A stretch of 64,000 nt of DNA from Bradyrhizobium tropiciagri. Its GTDB lineage: Bacteria; Pseudomonadota; Alphaproteobacteria; Rhizobiales; Xanthobacteraceae. This document shows, piece after piece, positions 26,978 through 34,995 of the stretch. Position 1 is the first letter of the stretch. Each line of letters starts with the position of its first letter. Location: assembly GCF_018130545.1 (NCBI RefSeq), contig NZ_JAFCKF010000004.1:1-64000 (forward strand). Reading direction: 5' to 3'. Below the pieces are notes generated by a model, which had not been told where the DNA came from, searched no databases, and worked only from the letters and a program-made list of their open reading frames with translations. The translations under genes were made by a program, and so were the position numbers.

Positions 26978-26985
26978 CGATATCG

Positions 26986-27104
26986 ACTTCCGTTTATGGC
27001 CCGTTTGAGACATGCCGATTGTGTCGCGCGGTGTCCGCTTTCAGAGGTAACCCGGACGACATGTGCTCGGGCTGAGTTCTTCTCAGTTTGACCCAAAGCG
27101 AATT
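26986..27104 (+). repeat. Intergenic repeat, copy B
   Basis: Partner of 26290-26412, in the same orientation: TTATGGCCCGTTTGAGACATGCCGATTG-like start, TGTCCGCTTTC in the middle, TTTGACCCAAAGCG at the end. Together they bracket the lipocalin-like gene as an imperfect direct repeat. Confidence 0.5.
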
Positions 27105-27232
27105 AATTAACTGTTAGGTGTGCTCCGATCTTGCACCCACCCCCATTGAAGTGGGGACGTGCCTTCACGGTTGTTTTAATCTTATTAGACAACTTCGGAG
27201 GCGGTGTTCGCGTGTCGTGCTTGGAGCCCTAG

Positions 27233-27625
27233 ATGCTGCGTAAATTGAGTATCTTGTTTTTCTTCCGCAATGGATTTTTGGCTCACTCTAGCGCCTTTGA
27301 ATTAGCGGTGGGCCTCTTCATTGTCTTTGCGTTCCAACACGTATTGACTACGTTGATCTCTGGCGTCGTTTTTCCGATGATCGGCGCCTTGATTGGGGGC
27401 TTGGATTTCTCCAACAGCTTCGTAGGTCCGAGCCGATCCGTAACAGCAACGAACTTGGCTGATGCAAAGAAGCAGGGCGCCGTTCTTGCTTATGGCGAGT
27501 TTTTGACGACGCTGATCAATTTCATCATTGCCTTGTTCGTCCTATCATTTGTTCTCCGCGCTGGAGCCTCGCTTGCAAAGCGTTCAAACTCGGAAGCTGC
27601 ATTGCCCCAACAGCCAACCGACTAG
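27233..27625 (+). CDS. mscL-like: MscL-family mechanosensitive channel protein
   Basis: 130 residues with the two-helix layout of MscL: the first membrane helix [20 protein letters not shown] (with the conserved LAVG), the [17 protein letters not shown] loop, and a second helix [18 protein letters not shown]. MscL opens as a pentamer to relieve hypo-osmotic pressure. The N-terminus is slightly longer than usual and the C-terminal bundle is short. It may be an accessory paralogue rather than the housekeeping copy. Start ATG at 27233 lacks a strong binding site. Confidence 0.8.
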   Translation: MLRKLSILFFFRNGFLAHSSAFELAVGLFIVFAFQHVLTTLISGVVFPMIGALIGGLDFSNSFVGPSRSVTATNLADAKKQGAVLAYGEFLTTLINFIIALFVLSFVLRAGASLAKRSNSEAALPQQPTD

Positions 27626-27744
27626 GCTATCTTTGTGCTTTGCATGCCGGTTATCCGCAGAGGTTGTTGAAGTGTCAAATCTCGCGACAATGCTTCGATG
27701 CTCGGAGTTTGCCGCCGGAAGAAGCCAAGTTTGTGGAATCAAAT

Positions 27745-27978
27745 ATGGATACCACCAAGCTTTTCCTTCAGGCCAATAGAGCCGGGTTCATGGCCATGAC
27801 CTATTCAAGTCTGTTTTGGGGCGTCAAAGCTCGCGCTGTTTTGGCGGATTACTTCGCACGAGTGAATGGCGAGTCCAAAGCCAGATCTGAAGTGAGGGAA
27901 CTGGAGGACATTGGCCGACAGTTTCATAAGTACGGCCATCCCTCCTATCGCGACATCGCCGCCGCAGCGACAGCTTGA
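27745..27978 (+). CDS. Hypothetical protein
   Basis: 77 residues from the ATG at 27745 (MDTTKLFLQANRAGF); the frame is open to 27640 with other possible starts. Helical, phasin-like in look (AMTYSSLFWGVKARAV), but no family is assigned. Its stop is 3 bases from the stop of the convergent gene. Confidence 0.45.
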   Translation: MDTTKLFLQANRAGFMAMTYSSLFWGVKARAVLADYFARVNGESKARSEVRELEDIGRQFHKYGHPSYRDIAAAATA

Positions 27979-27980
27979 CG

Positions 27981-28433
27981 TTACAGGGCAACACGCCATC
28001 GCGCCGGGTTGGCCTCGCCAACCCGCTCCACGCCTTTCCCCTCATGGTTCTTGAGGCTGTGCTGTATCCCCAGCGCGATGCCCTGTACGTCGTCGCCAGT
28101 CGCGTCCTGCACGCCATTGGCTGCTAGAACCGCCTTCGCCAGCTCCGTGGCGGTCATCGGCTCCGTGGCCGTCTGAGCACGTCCAGCGCGCGTCTGTAGA
28201 GGGTGCCGCGCTTGAACCACGGGTTTGGCTTCCGCCGCTTCACCGCGATCCGGCCCAGGTTGTAGCTGGGGTCCAGCCATCTTGATGACGGCCTCGACGT
28301 GCCGCATCTGCTCAGCCAAGGCGTCATGCTGTTGCCGGTTCGCGAGTATCTGGCCGCCTAGCTCCATATGAAGCCGTTCAAGGGTGTTGATGGCCGGTCG
28401 GGTGTGAGGGTCTTTCGTCGGTCTGCCGCGCAT
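27981..28433 (-). CDS. Hypothetical protein with C-terminal winged-helix-like part
   Basis: 150 residues. The N-terminal half is helical and charged (LERLHMELGGQILANRQQHD); the C-terminal part TATELAKAVLAANGV to GEANPARWRV has the spacing of a small winged-helix domain. A possible DNA-binding regulator of the divergent small-gene cluster, since inverted AT-rich repeats lie between them. No named family recognised. Confidence 0.6.
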   Translation of the reverse strand: MRGRPTKDPHTRPAINTLERLHMELGGQILANRQQHDALAEQMRHVEAVIKMAGPQLQPGPDRGEAAEAKPVVQARHPLQTRAGRAQTATEPMTATELAKAVLAANGVQDATGDDVQGIALGIQHSLKNHEGKGVERVGEANPARWRVAL

Positions 28434-28442
28434 CGCCGCATC

Positions 28443-28516
28443 CTATCGAATATGATAGCTAACGAATATGAACCGTTTGACCGGAAGTCAAGACCGGTCT
28501 ATCATATTTGTTAGCT
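28443..28516. promoter_or_regulatory. Inverted-repeat operator in divergent promoter
   Basis: AGCTAACGAATATGA (28457-28471) and TCATATTTGTTAGCT (28502-28516) are inverted copies with one mismatch, 30 bp apart. A further CGAATATGATAG copy lies at 28446. They flank the likely promoters of the genes at 27981-28433 and 28539-28781. Confidence 0.5.
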
Positions 28517-28538
28517 CACGGAATCGATAGGAGATGCC

Positions 28539-28781
28539 ATGGTCCTACCCAAGGCGGAAGAGGAATGGGGCCGACGCGCCAGCGACTTCCTCAAGGCGGA
28601 AATGAAGAAGGCCAACGTAACCTATGCCGACTTGGTCAAGCGGTTGAAGAAGCACGGCCTCAAGGATGAGACCGAAGCTGGGATCACCATGAAGCTAAAG
28701 CGCGGATCGTTCACCGCGATCTTCTTTCTTGCGTGCGTTGCAGCGCTAGAGCTTGAACAGGTGGTCCTAGAGGAAATCTAA
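28539..28781 (+). CDS. DUF6471-type small protein
   Basis: 80 residues: WGRRASDFLKAEMKKANVTY, ADLVKRLKKHGLKDE and a short tail. It matches my memory of a small HTH-like family of Proteobacteria named DUF6471, related in layout to XRE domains (AEMKKANVTYADLVKRL resembles helices 1-3). AGGAGATGCC precedes the ATG. First gene of a run of four same-strand small genes; probable regulator. Confidence 0.65.
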   Translation: MVLPKAEEEWGRRASDFLKAEMKKANVTYADLVKRLKKHGLKDETEAGITMKLKRGSFTAIFFLACVAALELEQVVLEEI

Positions 28782-28955
28782 ATGAGGCCTTGGATCGGCG
28801 GCCTATGCGGTGCACTCGGCGGAGGGATCGGCGCCATGCTGGGAAGAGGCGATCCGCTTGATGCACTGTTAGGTGCAGTGGGAGGATTTCTTGGCGTCTT
28901 CTACGCTATGCGGAAGTCGAGCAGGCAGAGACCGCCAACTGAAGGGCGCCCTTAA
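28782..28955 (+). CDS. Glycine-zipper-like small membrane protein
   Basis: 57 residues starting at the ATG directly after the stop of the previous gene (TAAATG). GGLCGALGGGIGAMLG and LLGAVGGFLGVFYAM are two glycine-zipper-like hydrophobic segments. AGGAAATC lies just upstream. Function unknown; translationally linked to its neighbours. Confidence 0.6.
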   Translation: MRPWIGGLCGALGGGIGAMLGRGDPLDALLGAVGGFLGVFYAMRKSSRQRPPTEGRP

Positions 28956-28965
28956 GGGAAAGAAA

Positions 28966-29163
28966 ATGAACAGGTCAATTATGGGCCGCTTGATCGCCGT
29001 CGTCGTGGTTGAGTCGGTAATAGTCGGCATGTGGCTGTTCGGCACTCTCAACCCTGCGATTTTCGCTGTGTTGATGCTTGGCGTGCCTGCATTGGCTCTG
29101 ACGGTCGCTATGCCAATAGTGTATCTGACCAGGTCAAAGTCCCCGGAAGACCCAAAGTCATGA
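28966..29163 (+). CDS. Small two-helix membrane protein
   Basis: 65 residues from the ATG at 28966, preceded by AAGGGAAAG. Two hydrophobic helices (about residues 8-27 and 31-55) and a polar C-terminus ending KSPEDPKS. No family recognised. It overlaps the next gene by ATGA. Confidence 0.6.
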   Translation: MNRSIMGRLIAVVVVESVIVGMWLFGTLNPAIFAVLMLGVPALALTVAMPIVYLTRSKSPEDPKS

Positions 29164-29384
29164 TAACGCCACCCCGCATCGTCGCCGCCGCAGCTTGCGT
29201 GGCTATTGCTTTTTGGTGGCTGGGATTCTCACATCAGGGCCAGCCCGACCATGAAATGTGGGCTGATTTGGCAAGTATCGGGTTTATGGGGGCGGTCGTC
29301 GTCGCCTTGGGTGCCGTCTATTTGAACTTCGAAAATAGACGGCGCTCAGGAACGCCGCCCGAAGACAACAGGAAATCAGATTAA
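29160..29384 (+). CDS. Small two-helix membrane protein
   Basis: 74 residues; the start overlaps the stop of the previous gene (ATGA). Hydrophobic segments IVAAAACVAIAFWWLGF and IGFMGAVVVALGAVYL, then a polar tail. Last of the four-gene run; no family recognised. Confidence 0.55.
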   Translation: MITPPRIVAAAACVAIAFWWLGFSHQGQPDHEMWADLASIGFMGAVVVALGAVYLNFENRRRSGTPPEDNRKSD

Positions 29385-29624
29385 GCCATCGCACCCTTTC
29401 TTTTTAGACCCTTGTGGCCTTTTTAGACCCTTGTGGCGTTTGCGCCATAATACCGCTTTCTCCAGATTGTACGTGGATACAATTTCACACCGCGACAAGA
29501 ACCCGCCGTCGTCAATAAGGCTGCTATTGGCCCCTGGCTGACCTCAGCCCAGAGCGCGGCGATGTCCGCTTCCGAGAGGTGTCCCGACCAAGGGCATGCT
29601 GGCTGCCGGGGCAGCCTTTGACCC

Positions 29625-31184
29625 TGGCTGTGTGAAGACGCCGCTGCTTTGCTATGATTCCCTCGTGATTCTGCGGGGGAAGCTGATGAGGCGCTTCGTT
29701 AAGCAGGCGGATCGTGGGCAGTGGACGCTATTGCCCGAGTGCCTCGATGATTTCATTCACGAGAGTAACCCTGTTCGTGTGATCGACGTATTTGTCGATG
29801 CGCTCGATTTGGCTGAGATGAGATTTGAAGGGGTGGAGCCAGCGGCGACTGGTCGGCCATCGTACCACCCCTCGGTTCTCCTCAAGCTTTACATTTACGG
29901 CTATCTGAACCGGGTTCAGTCGAGCCGGCGGCTCGAACGAGAGGCCGGACGCAATGTCGAGGTCATGTGGCTGCTGGGTCGGCTCGCACCCGATCACAAG
30001 ACGATCGCGGACTTCCGCAAAGACAATGGCCTGGCGCTGCGCAGGGTATGTGCTCGCTTCGTCGAACTCTGCCGCGAGATGGGCCTCCTCGCGACAGCGA
30101 GCGTTGCCATCGATGGCAGCAAGTTCAAGGCCGTGAACAACCGCGACAAGAACTTCACGCGGGCGAAGGTGGAACGGCGGCGTGCCCAGCTGGAGGAGAG
30201 CGTCTCGCGCTATCTGAGCCAACTTGACACGGCCGACCGGCAGGAGCCGACGGAGGCACTGGCCGCGAAGGCGACGAGGCTTACCGAGAAACCGACGAAG
30301 CTGAAGGAGGAAATGGGCAAGCTTGCCGCTTACGAGAAGCAGATGCTTGCTTCGCCTGACCAGCAAATCTCACTGACCGATCCCGACAGCCGTTCGATGG
30401 CGACGAGCGGGCGCGGTTCCGGCGTCGTTGGCTACAATGTGCAGGTCGCCGTAGATACCGAGCACCACCTGATTGTGACGCATGAGGTGACGAACAGCGG
30501 CTCGGATCGGGCTCAACTGGCCAATGTGGCCAAGCAGGCGAAGGCTGTTCTAAAGACCGAAACGCTCGAGGCCGTTGCCGATCGCGGCTACTTCAGCAGC
30601 CTGGAGATCCTCGCGTGCCACGAGGCCGGCATCACCGTAACTCTGCCCAAGCCGCAGACGTCGGGTGCCAAGTCAGATGGCCGCTTCGGCAAGCAGGACT
30701 TTGTCTATTTGCCGGAGGAGGACGCCTATCGCTGTCCGGCTGGGGAGCAACTACCGTATCGCTTTACGAACGAGGAAGATGGCAAGCAGATAAGGCGCTA
30801 CTGGACCACAGCCTGTCAAAAATGTTCGCTCAAATCGCAATGCACGACAGGGCCGGAGCGACGGGTTCCACGATGGCAGCATGAGCATCTGCTCGAAGCT
30901 GTGCAGCAGCGCCTTGATGCAAACGCACAAGCCATGCGCGTGCGTCGCGAGACGGTCGAGCATCCGTTCGGCACCATGAAGGCCCGCATGGGAGCGACAC
31001 ACTTCCTCACCAAAACACTTCCAAAAGTAGCCGCCGAGATGGCTCTCTCGGTCCTTGCCTATAACCTGACAAGGGCCATGAACATCGTCGGGACCAAGCC
31101 GCTGATGGCCGCGATCGCGGCCTGAGACCAAACCGTCTTGGCTTCCCACCGCCCTCCCCGGGGAAGGTGTTTTTACACAACCAA
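29625..31184 (+). mobile_element. IS1182-family insertion sequence, complete
   Basis: About 1560 bp. The ends are imperfect inverted repeats, GGCTGTGTGAAGACGCC on the left against GGTTGTGTAAAAACACC read from the right (13 of 17). GACCC occurs on both sides (29620-29624 and 31185-31189) as a possible target duplication. Removing the element rejoins TTTGACCC to GAAGCGGAC, the end of a repeat word common in this genome type, so it inserted into an intergenic repeat. Confidence 0.8.
29686..31125 (+). CDS. IS1182-family transposase
   Basis: 479 residues from the ATG at 29686. N-terminal VRVIDVFVDALDL and GRPSYHPSVLLKLYIYGYL, then the DDE catalytic core with SVAIDGSKFKAVNN (first Asp), EAVADRGYFSS (second Asp) and RRETVEHPFGTMK with the final Glu. 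A cysteine-bearing insertion (CPAGEQL and CQKCSLKSQC) lies before the last motif, as usual for IS1182 members. Full length and intact, so probably active. The frame is also open upstream to 29596, outside the element, so the internal ATG is the likely start. Confidence 0.9.
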   Translation: MRRFVKQADRGQWTLLPECLDDFIHESNPVRVIDVFVDALDLAEMRFEGVEPAATGRPSYHPSVLLKLYIYGYLNRVQSSRRLEREAGRNVEVMWLLGRLAPDHKTIADFRKDNGLALRRVCARFVELCREMGLLATASVAIDGSKFKAVNNRDKNFTRAKVERRRAQLEESVSRYLSQLDTADRQEPTEALAAKATRLTEKPTKLKEEMGKLAAYEKQMLASPDQQISLTDPDSRSMATSGRGSGVVGYNVQVAVDTEHHLIVTHEVTNSGSDRAQLANVAKQAKAVLKTETLEAVADRGYFSSLEILACHEAGITVTLPKPQTSGAKSDGRFGKQDFVYLPEEDAYRCPAGEQLPYRFTNEEDGKQIRRYWTTACQKCSLKSQCTTGPERRVPRWQHEHLLEAVQQRLDANAQAMRVRRETVEHPFGTMKARMGATHFLTKTLPKVAAEMALSVLAYNLTRAMNIVGTKPLMAAIAA

Positions 31185-31403
31185 GACCCGAAGCGGACTT
31201 GTGCCGCTTCGTTAAAAGTTGAGTATTCCTCGGCGCGGATGGTTGATTTATCTGGGCTATGCAAGCTCCAATCTTTGCCGGTGGTCTGCGACCGGCCATT
31301 ACTGGCTTGCTGGTGGTCTTTTTCAAGCGTCCGTCCGGCATAGGCCAGACAGATTAGGTCGCCTCAGGTAGCCGCTACCGACATGCATCTCTTAGGAAGC
31401 GCC

Positions 31404-31616
31404 ATGCACAGAACCGGCAGCCTCGTCAGACACAAGAGCGGCGGTCCCATCATGATGGTAACGATGGCGCATCCTCGGCATCCGATGATGCAGCACGTCA
31501 AGTATGAATGCACCTGGGTTGAAAACCAACAGAGAATGGTCGCGGATTTCGAAGCAGAGTTGTTGCAGCCCGTATATGCCGACGGTATGCCGCGAACATG
31601 CATCGGTCGTGAATGA
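31404..31616 (+). CDS. DUF2158 (YodC-like) small protein
   Basis: 70 residues from the ATG at 31404 with AGGAAG 7-8 nt upstream. The core SLVRHKSGGPIMMVTM and later YECTWVENQQ follow the family pattern of a small beta domain (K-SGGP-M-V and a CxW). Function unknown; such genes are scattered through accessory regions of Proteobacteria. A start 21 bases upstream is possible but lacks a binding site. Confidence 0.8.
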   Translation: MHRTGSLVRHKSGGPIMMVTMAHPRHPMMQHVKYECTWVENQQRMVADFEAELLQPVYADGMPRTCIGRE

Positions 31617-31700
31617 ACGTCGCCTATTTCGGTCGGGCTTATGATTGACGCATTTCGTGTAGGCTATGCTACCGATGTCTGCTCCTGCACAAGGCTCCCG

Positions 31701-32987
31701 ATGCCCGGAAGCTCCTTTACGCGCGCCTGCTTAAAGCAACTGTTGCGGATTTCAGCCGTCGCAGCGCTTCTTACAACGTGTCTGCCTGGCATCGTCGTCG
31801 GCCAAGAGAGAGACGCGCCGCCCCCCAGCATACAAAAATCGCTTCCGAAGCTTCGCCTAGAGCGAACATTGATGGCACCAAGCGAGATCAGCGGACCGCG
31901 AGGAGCTTTCAATACTCAGTCGGGAAACTCAAAATTTACGTTGAGCTCGGATGGTGAAAGGTTGGCGGTCTATATTAGAAATGGACTCGCAATCAACACG
32001 TGGACCGGCGACACCAAAGTTGAGAAACCGATTCCTCGATATACCAGCTTTGGTCTCGATGCTTATGTCTTGAAGTTTCTCGGTGGACATCATCTGCTAA
32101 TCAGCAGCCCCGCAGCAGAGACGAATGATTCGGCGGGATGGAAAAAAATCGAAGATGTCGCATTTTCTGTTCTTGATGCAGACACTGGAAAAGTGCTGCG
32201 CAACGTCTCAGGTCCCAATCCCGGCGCTCAGTCGAATCAGAACATAGCTGTTGATATAGCTATATCGCCTGACGAAGATCTTGTTGCGGCCTTCATCCGT
32301 CAACTAACCGATAGTCGCGTGATGATTTACTCCACGGATGATTGGCATCAGGTGACAGAGCTTGATCTTCACACGACCGGCACGAAGGAAGACGAGTTAA
32401 ATCCATCAGCGCTGGCTTTCAGTCCCGATGGCAAGTCATTAGCCATCGCCCACGGCTTCCACGGTCGGATTAAGTTTTACGAAGTTGGCACGTGGAAGCT
32501 GTCGCGCTCGATAGTAACGTTCAAGGAAGAGCCGCCTCCGCTTAATGCTTTGCTTCTTGACGCCCTTGCGTTCAGTCCGGATGGCTCGTTACTCGCTGTG
32601 GCATCGCACGCGGGTGGATCATGGTGGGTATCCAACGATGGCCGCACTGCACAGGAAGGCTCTGGTACGTTAAGGCAGGTTTTCCCGCATGAACCGCTAC
32701 GAGTTTACAAAGTCGCCAATGGCGAGCGCGTCAATTCACTGGGATCGTTTCCCGGCGGCTTGAACAGCAGCTCAAAGCTAACCTGGTCAACCAAAGGCGA
32801 CTACGTGGCCTTCATCGACGCGCTTGGCGATGCTCGCTTCTGGAATCCGTTTCAGCCCGGGCCTTCAGTCGTAGTTGGGCGAATAGGACCTCACGCAGAA
32901 ACACTATTGCTGTCCAAAGATGGCTCTCAGTTGTTGGCCAACTGTCCTGACGGCATTAAGATCTTCAATATTGTTCCTGCTCCTTAG
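31701..32987 (+). CDS. WD40-like beta-propeller protein, secreted
   Basis: 428 residues from the ATG at 31701. Signal peptide region LLRISAVAALLTTCLPGIVVG. The mature part shows propeller-blade signatures such as ALAFSPDGKSLAIAHG and ALAFSPDGSLLAVASH, with other blades less regular. Periplasmic scaffold or sensor; no catalytic motif. The group II intron fragment begins 28 bases after its stop, which fits insertion of the intron just behind a gene end. Confidence 0.75.
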   Translation: MPGSSFTRACLKQLLRISAVAALLTTCLPGIVVGQERDAPPPSIQKSLPKLRLERTLMAPSEISGPRGAFNTQSGNSKFTLSSDGERLAVYIRNGLAINTWTGDTKVEKPIPRYTSFGLDAYVLKFLGGHHLLISSPAAETNDSAGWKKIEDVAFSVLDADTGKVLRNVSGPNPGAQSNQNIAVDIAISPDEDLVAAFIRQLTDSRVMIYSTDDWHQVTELDLHTTGTKEDELNPSALAFSPDGKSLAIAHGFHGRIKFYEVGTWKLSRSIVTFKEEPPPLNALLLDALAFSPDGSLLAVASHAGGSWWVSNDGRTAQEGSGTLRQVFPHEPLRVYKVANGERVNSLGSFPGGLNSSSKLTWSTKGDYVAFIDALGDARFWNPFQPGPSVVVGRIGPHAETLLLSKDGSQLLANCPDGIKIFNIVPAP

Positions 32988-33015
32988 CCTTAGCTCGCAA
33001 GAGTCTGCTTATGGC

Positions 33016-33735
33016 GTGCGCCGTGCAAAGGCGGCGCTTTCCAGTGGGTGCAAGCCCCACCCGGCGACCGCTCCAGCCGGAAGCAGCCGGAGCAGCTATG
33101 GAGGTGACGAAATAGCTGAAGCCTTCGGAATGCGTGCCACGAATTGGTGGCAGGGCGAGTGTGCAGGCCGTAACGCGAGTGAACGCCGAGCAAACCTCGA
33201 AAAGGACAATGCGCGGGCCACAAGGAAAGCGTACGCAACACGGGAGACCCCACGACGCGGTCAGGGATGATCAACCGGACGCCCGCGAGGGACAGGCCGG
33301 GCGCCGTGGGGATGCGGAGAGGTTCGTAGTACCAGTGAAGCCGGGTAATGCCGGTGGAGGGAAGGGACCTCAGTTCAAGACGAACGCAACACGTAGTGAG
33401 GGACCTGGAGATTGGGCAACCTATCAACTCCGAAGAGTGTTCAGAAACTGCAGACGGCGTTGCACGCGAAAGCGAAGGCAGAAGCCGGCTATCGCTTCTA
33501 TGCCCTGTACGACAAGATCAGCCGCGAGGACATCTTGGCCTATGCCTATGCTCAATGCCGCTCCAACAAGGGCGCACCGGGTGTGGACGGGCAGGACTTC
33601 GCGGATATCGAGGCGTACGGGGTGCAGCGGTGGCTGGCCGACGAACCGGGTGGGTGGGCGGCCGTACCCAATCATGGCCTTGCACGACGTCGTGAGAGCT
33701 CGCGAGCTCGAAAAGCAAGAACCGTCCAACTAGGC
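33016..33735 (+). mobile_element. Group II intron, 5' part only
   Basis: GTGCGCC at 33016 is a typical group II 5' boundary, followed by GC-rich, folded-looking domain I sequence and, from 33412, the start of an intron-encoded reverse transcriptase. The RT frame breaks off after about 75 residues and no domain V/VI or 3' boundary is seen. It is therefore a truncated, immobile copy. The right limit is approximate. Confidence 0.75.
33412..33645 (+). pseudogene. Intron-encoded reverse transcriptase, N-terminal fragment
   Basis: Starting at a TTG, the frame reads LQTALHAKAKAEAGYRFYAL, then YDKISREDILAYAYAQCRSN and KGAPGVDGQDF, the RT-0/RT-1 region of LtrA-like proteins. After RWLADE the family sequence stops. 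The frame runs on into unrelated residues to 33810. No catalytic YADD box is present, so there is no activity. Confidence 0.8.
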
Positions 33736-34137
33736 TCGTCGGCTCGTCCGGACATGGCGGAACGGACACAGCACGTATCTGTGGCGGTAACTGTGGCGGT
33801 GCCTTTTTGACTCGAGTGGTATCCGCTCTAGGCCCTTGATCTCATTGGTGGGCCCGGCAGGACTCGAACCTGCAACCAGACCGTTATGAGCGGTTCGACG
33901 GGTCGATCTGCATCCAACCTCATTCTGACCGCTCACGCTTTATTGTACTGCTTCACCATATGCGTCCAAACTTGCCAGAGCTTGACGTGGATATGGGAGG
34001 ACTGGCTTGAAATAGCTGCAGCTTATCTTCGTGATTTTTCGAGGCTGTTGAAGTGTTTTCGTTGTTGCGCTTTGTACCATTCGATCTGTCTCCAGCATGC
34101 TGTAACCAAGCGACTGTATTGGCGACAAGGAGAGACC
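33736..34137. other. Junction region around the tRNA remnant
   Basis: Contains the tRNA 3'-half and otherwise no recognised gene. To its left are the last bases after the broken intron; to its right is AT-rich leader of the AlpA-like gene. Confidence 0.4.
33846..33894 (-). repeat. tRNA 3'-half remnant (CAU anticodon), attachment-site leftover
   Basis: On the - strand the sequence runs from an anticodon loop CTCATAA through a perfect T arm (GGTTCGAGTCC) to GGGCCCACCA, the 3' half of a tRNA with CAU anticodon (Ile2 or Met type). The D arm and 5' acceptor strand are absent; beyond 33894 the sequence is unrelated. This is what an integrase leaves at the end distal to the restored tRNA. The 3' end points left, so the element using it should extend to the right. 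Confidence 0.75.
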
Positions 34138-34404
34138 ATGACGGGTGGCCAGTTGGAAAATGGTGGACGAAGACAGCCTAGAGGCGAATTGTCGCCTACA
34201 AATGGTCGCGATGCGAAAGTGGTCCCGTTTGGTGAACGGCTCAGCTGCACCGTCGACGAAGCTTGCTTGGCAACTGGCCTGGGACGTACGAAGCTTTATG
34301 AGTTGATAGGATCTGGCCAACTTATCACGACAACGATTGGCCGCCGGCGCTTGGTGATGGTGCGATCACTTCTCGCACTTTTGGATACGACAAATTCAGT
34401 ATGA
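34138..34404 (+). CDS. AlpA/excisionase-type DNA-binding protein
   Basis: 88 residues from the ATG at 34138, preceded by AAGGAGAGA. After a polar N-terminus the sequence CTVDEACLATGLGRTKLYEL, then IGSGQLITTTIGRRRLVMVRSL, is a MerR-like helix-turn-helix of the excisionase (Xis/AlpA) family. Such proteins control integrase direction or expression. It lies 244 bp from the tRNA remnant, as expected for an integration module, but no integrase is found in the window, so the module is broken or its integrase is elsewhere. Confidence 0.8.
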   Translation: MTGGQLENGGRRQPRGELSPTNGRDAKVVPFGERLSCTVDEACLATGLGRTKLYELIGSGQLITTTIGRRRLVMVRSLLALLDTTNSV

Positions 34405-34995
34405 ATAATTGTTGGCTTTTCGTCCGGCGTACAGCTCGCTAGTTGAGTAAGGTTGCTTCGTAAGAGCGTTCATTGCTGCACCGCATTCCCCAGCTCGATG
34501 CGTCGCCCGAGTAGTCTTTCGTCATTAGGTGACTGCTGGCGCAGGCCTGACGTGGCGCGGATGGTGGCGTACAGTGATGATATCGCGTCGCATTGATTGG
34601 CATCGGAAACTCAGTCCTGCCGTCGGTCGCCGAGCTTCGAGAAAATCGCCTCGAAAATTCAGCAGCTCAACGTTCAAAATAAGCGTAAACAGACGAACAA
34701 ATCAGAGCGCACCTACGCGCGTCGGGAATGGCGCCGTTGTTGTCTGTTGGTGGCATCCGCCGGGCATTCATTGTCCCCAACTACCAACATTCGCAAAATT
34801 GTTGGTAGAGACGTTGGTAGTCCCTCTGTTGGATTCAACAATACATTTGTTTTATCAATGTGTTATATCCATAGTGTGGAGCCGCCCCTGGGCACCATCC
34901 CTCTCATCGCAGTTCTGATCGGCTGGTGGCACGAATGAGCCAACGGCTGGGACGGATGCGTGACTGGCGTCCGGAATCCGGCGTCTGCGCCGGAC
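34405..34995. other. Low-GC junction to the chromosome-like segment
   Basis: 591 bases without a supported gene. Around 34780-34830 the word GTTGGTAG/CTACCAAC recurs three times (one inverted), of the sort bound by recombination proteins. No second tRNA copy is visible here, so the right boundary of the small element cannot be fixed. Confidence 0.4.

Noticed and set aside
33134-33733. 199-codon frame in the intron region
   Set aside because: Lies in intron RNA domain I and another frame of the reverse transcriptase; not a separate gene.
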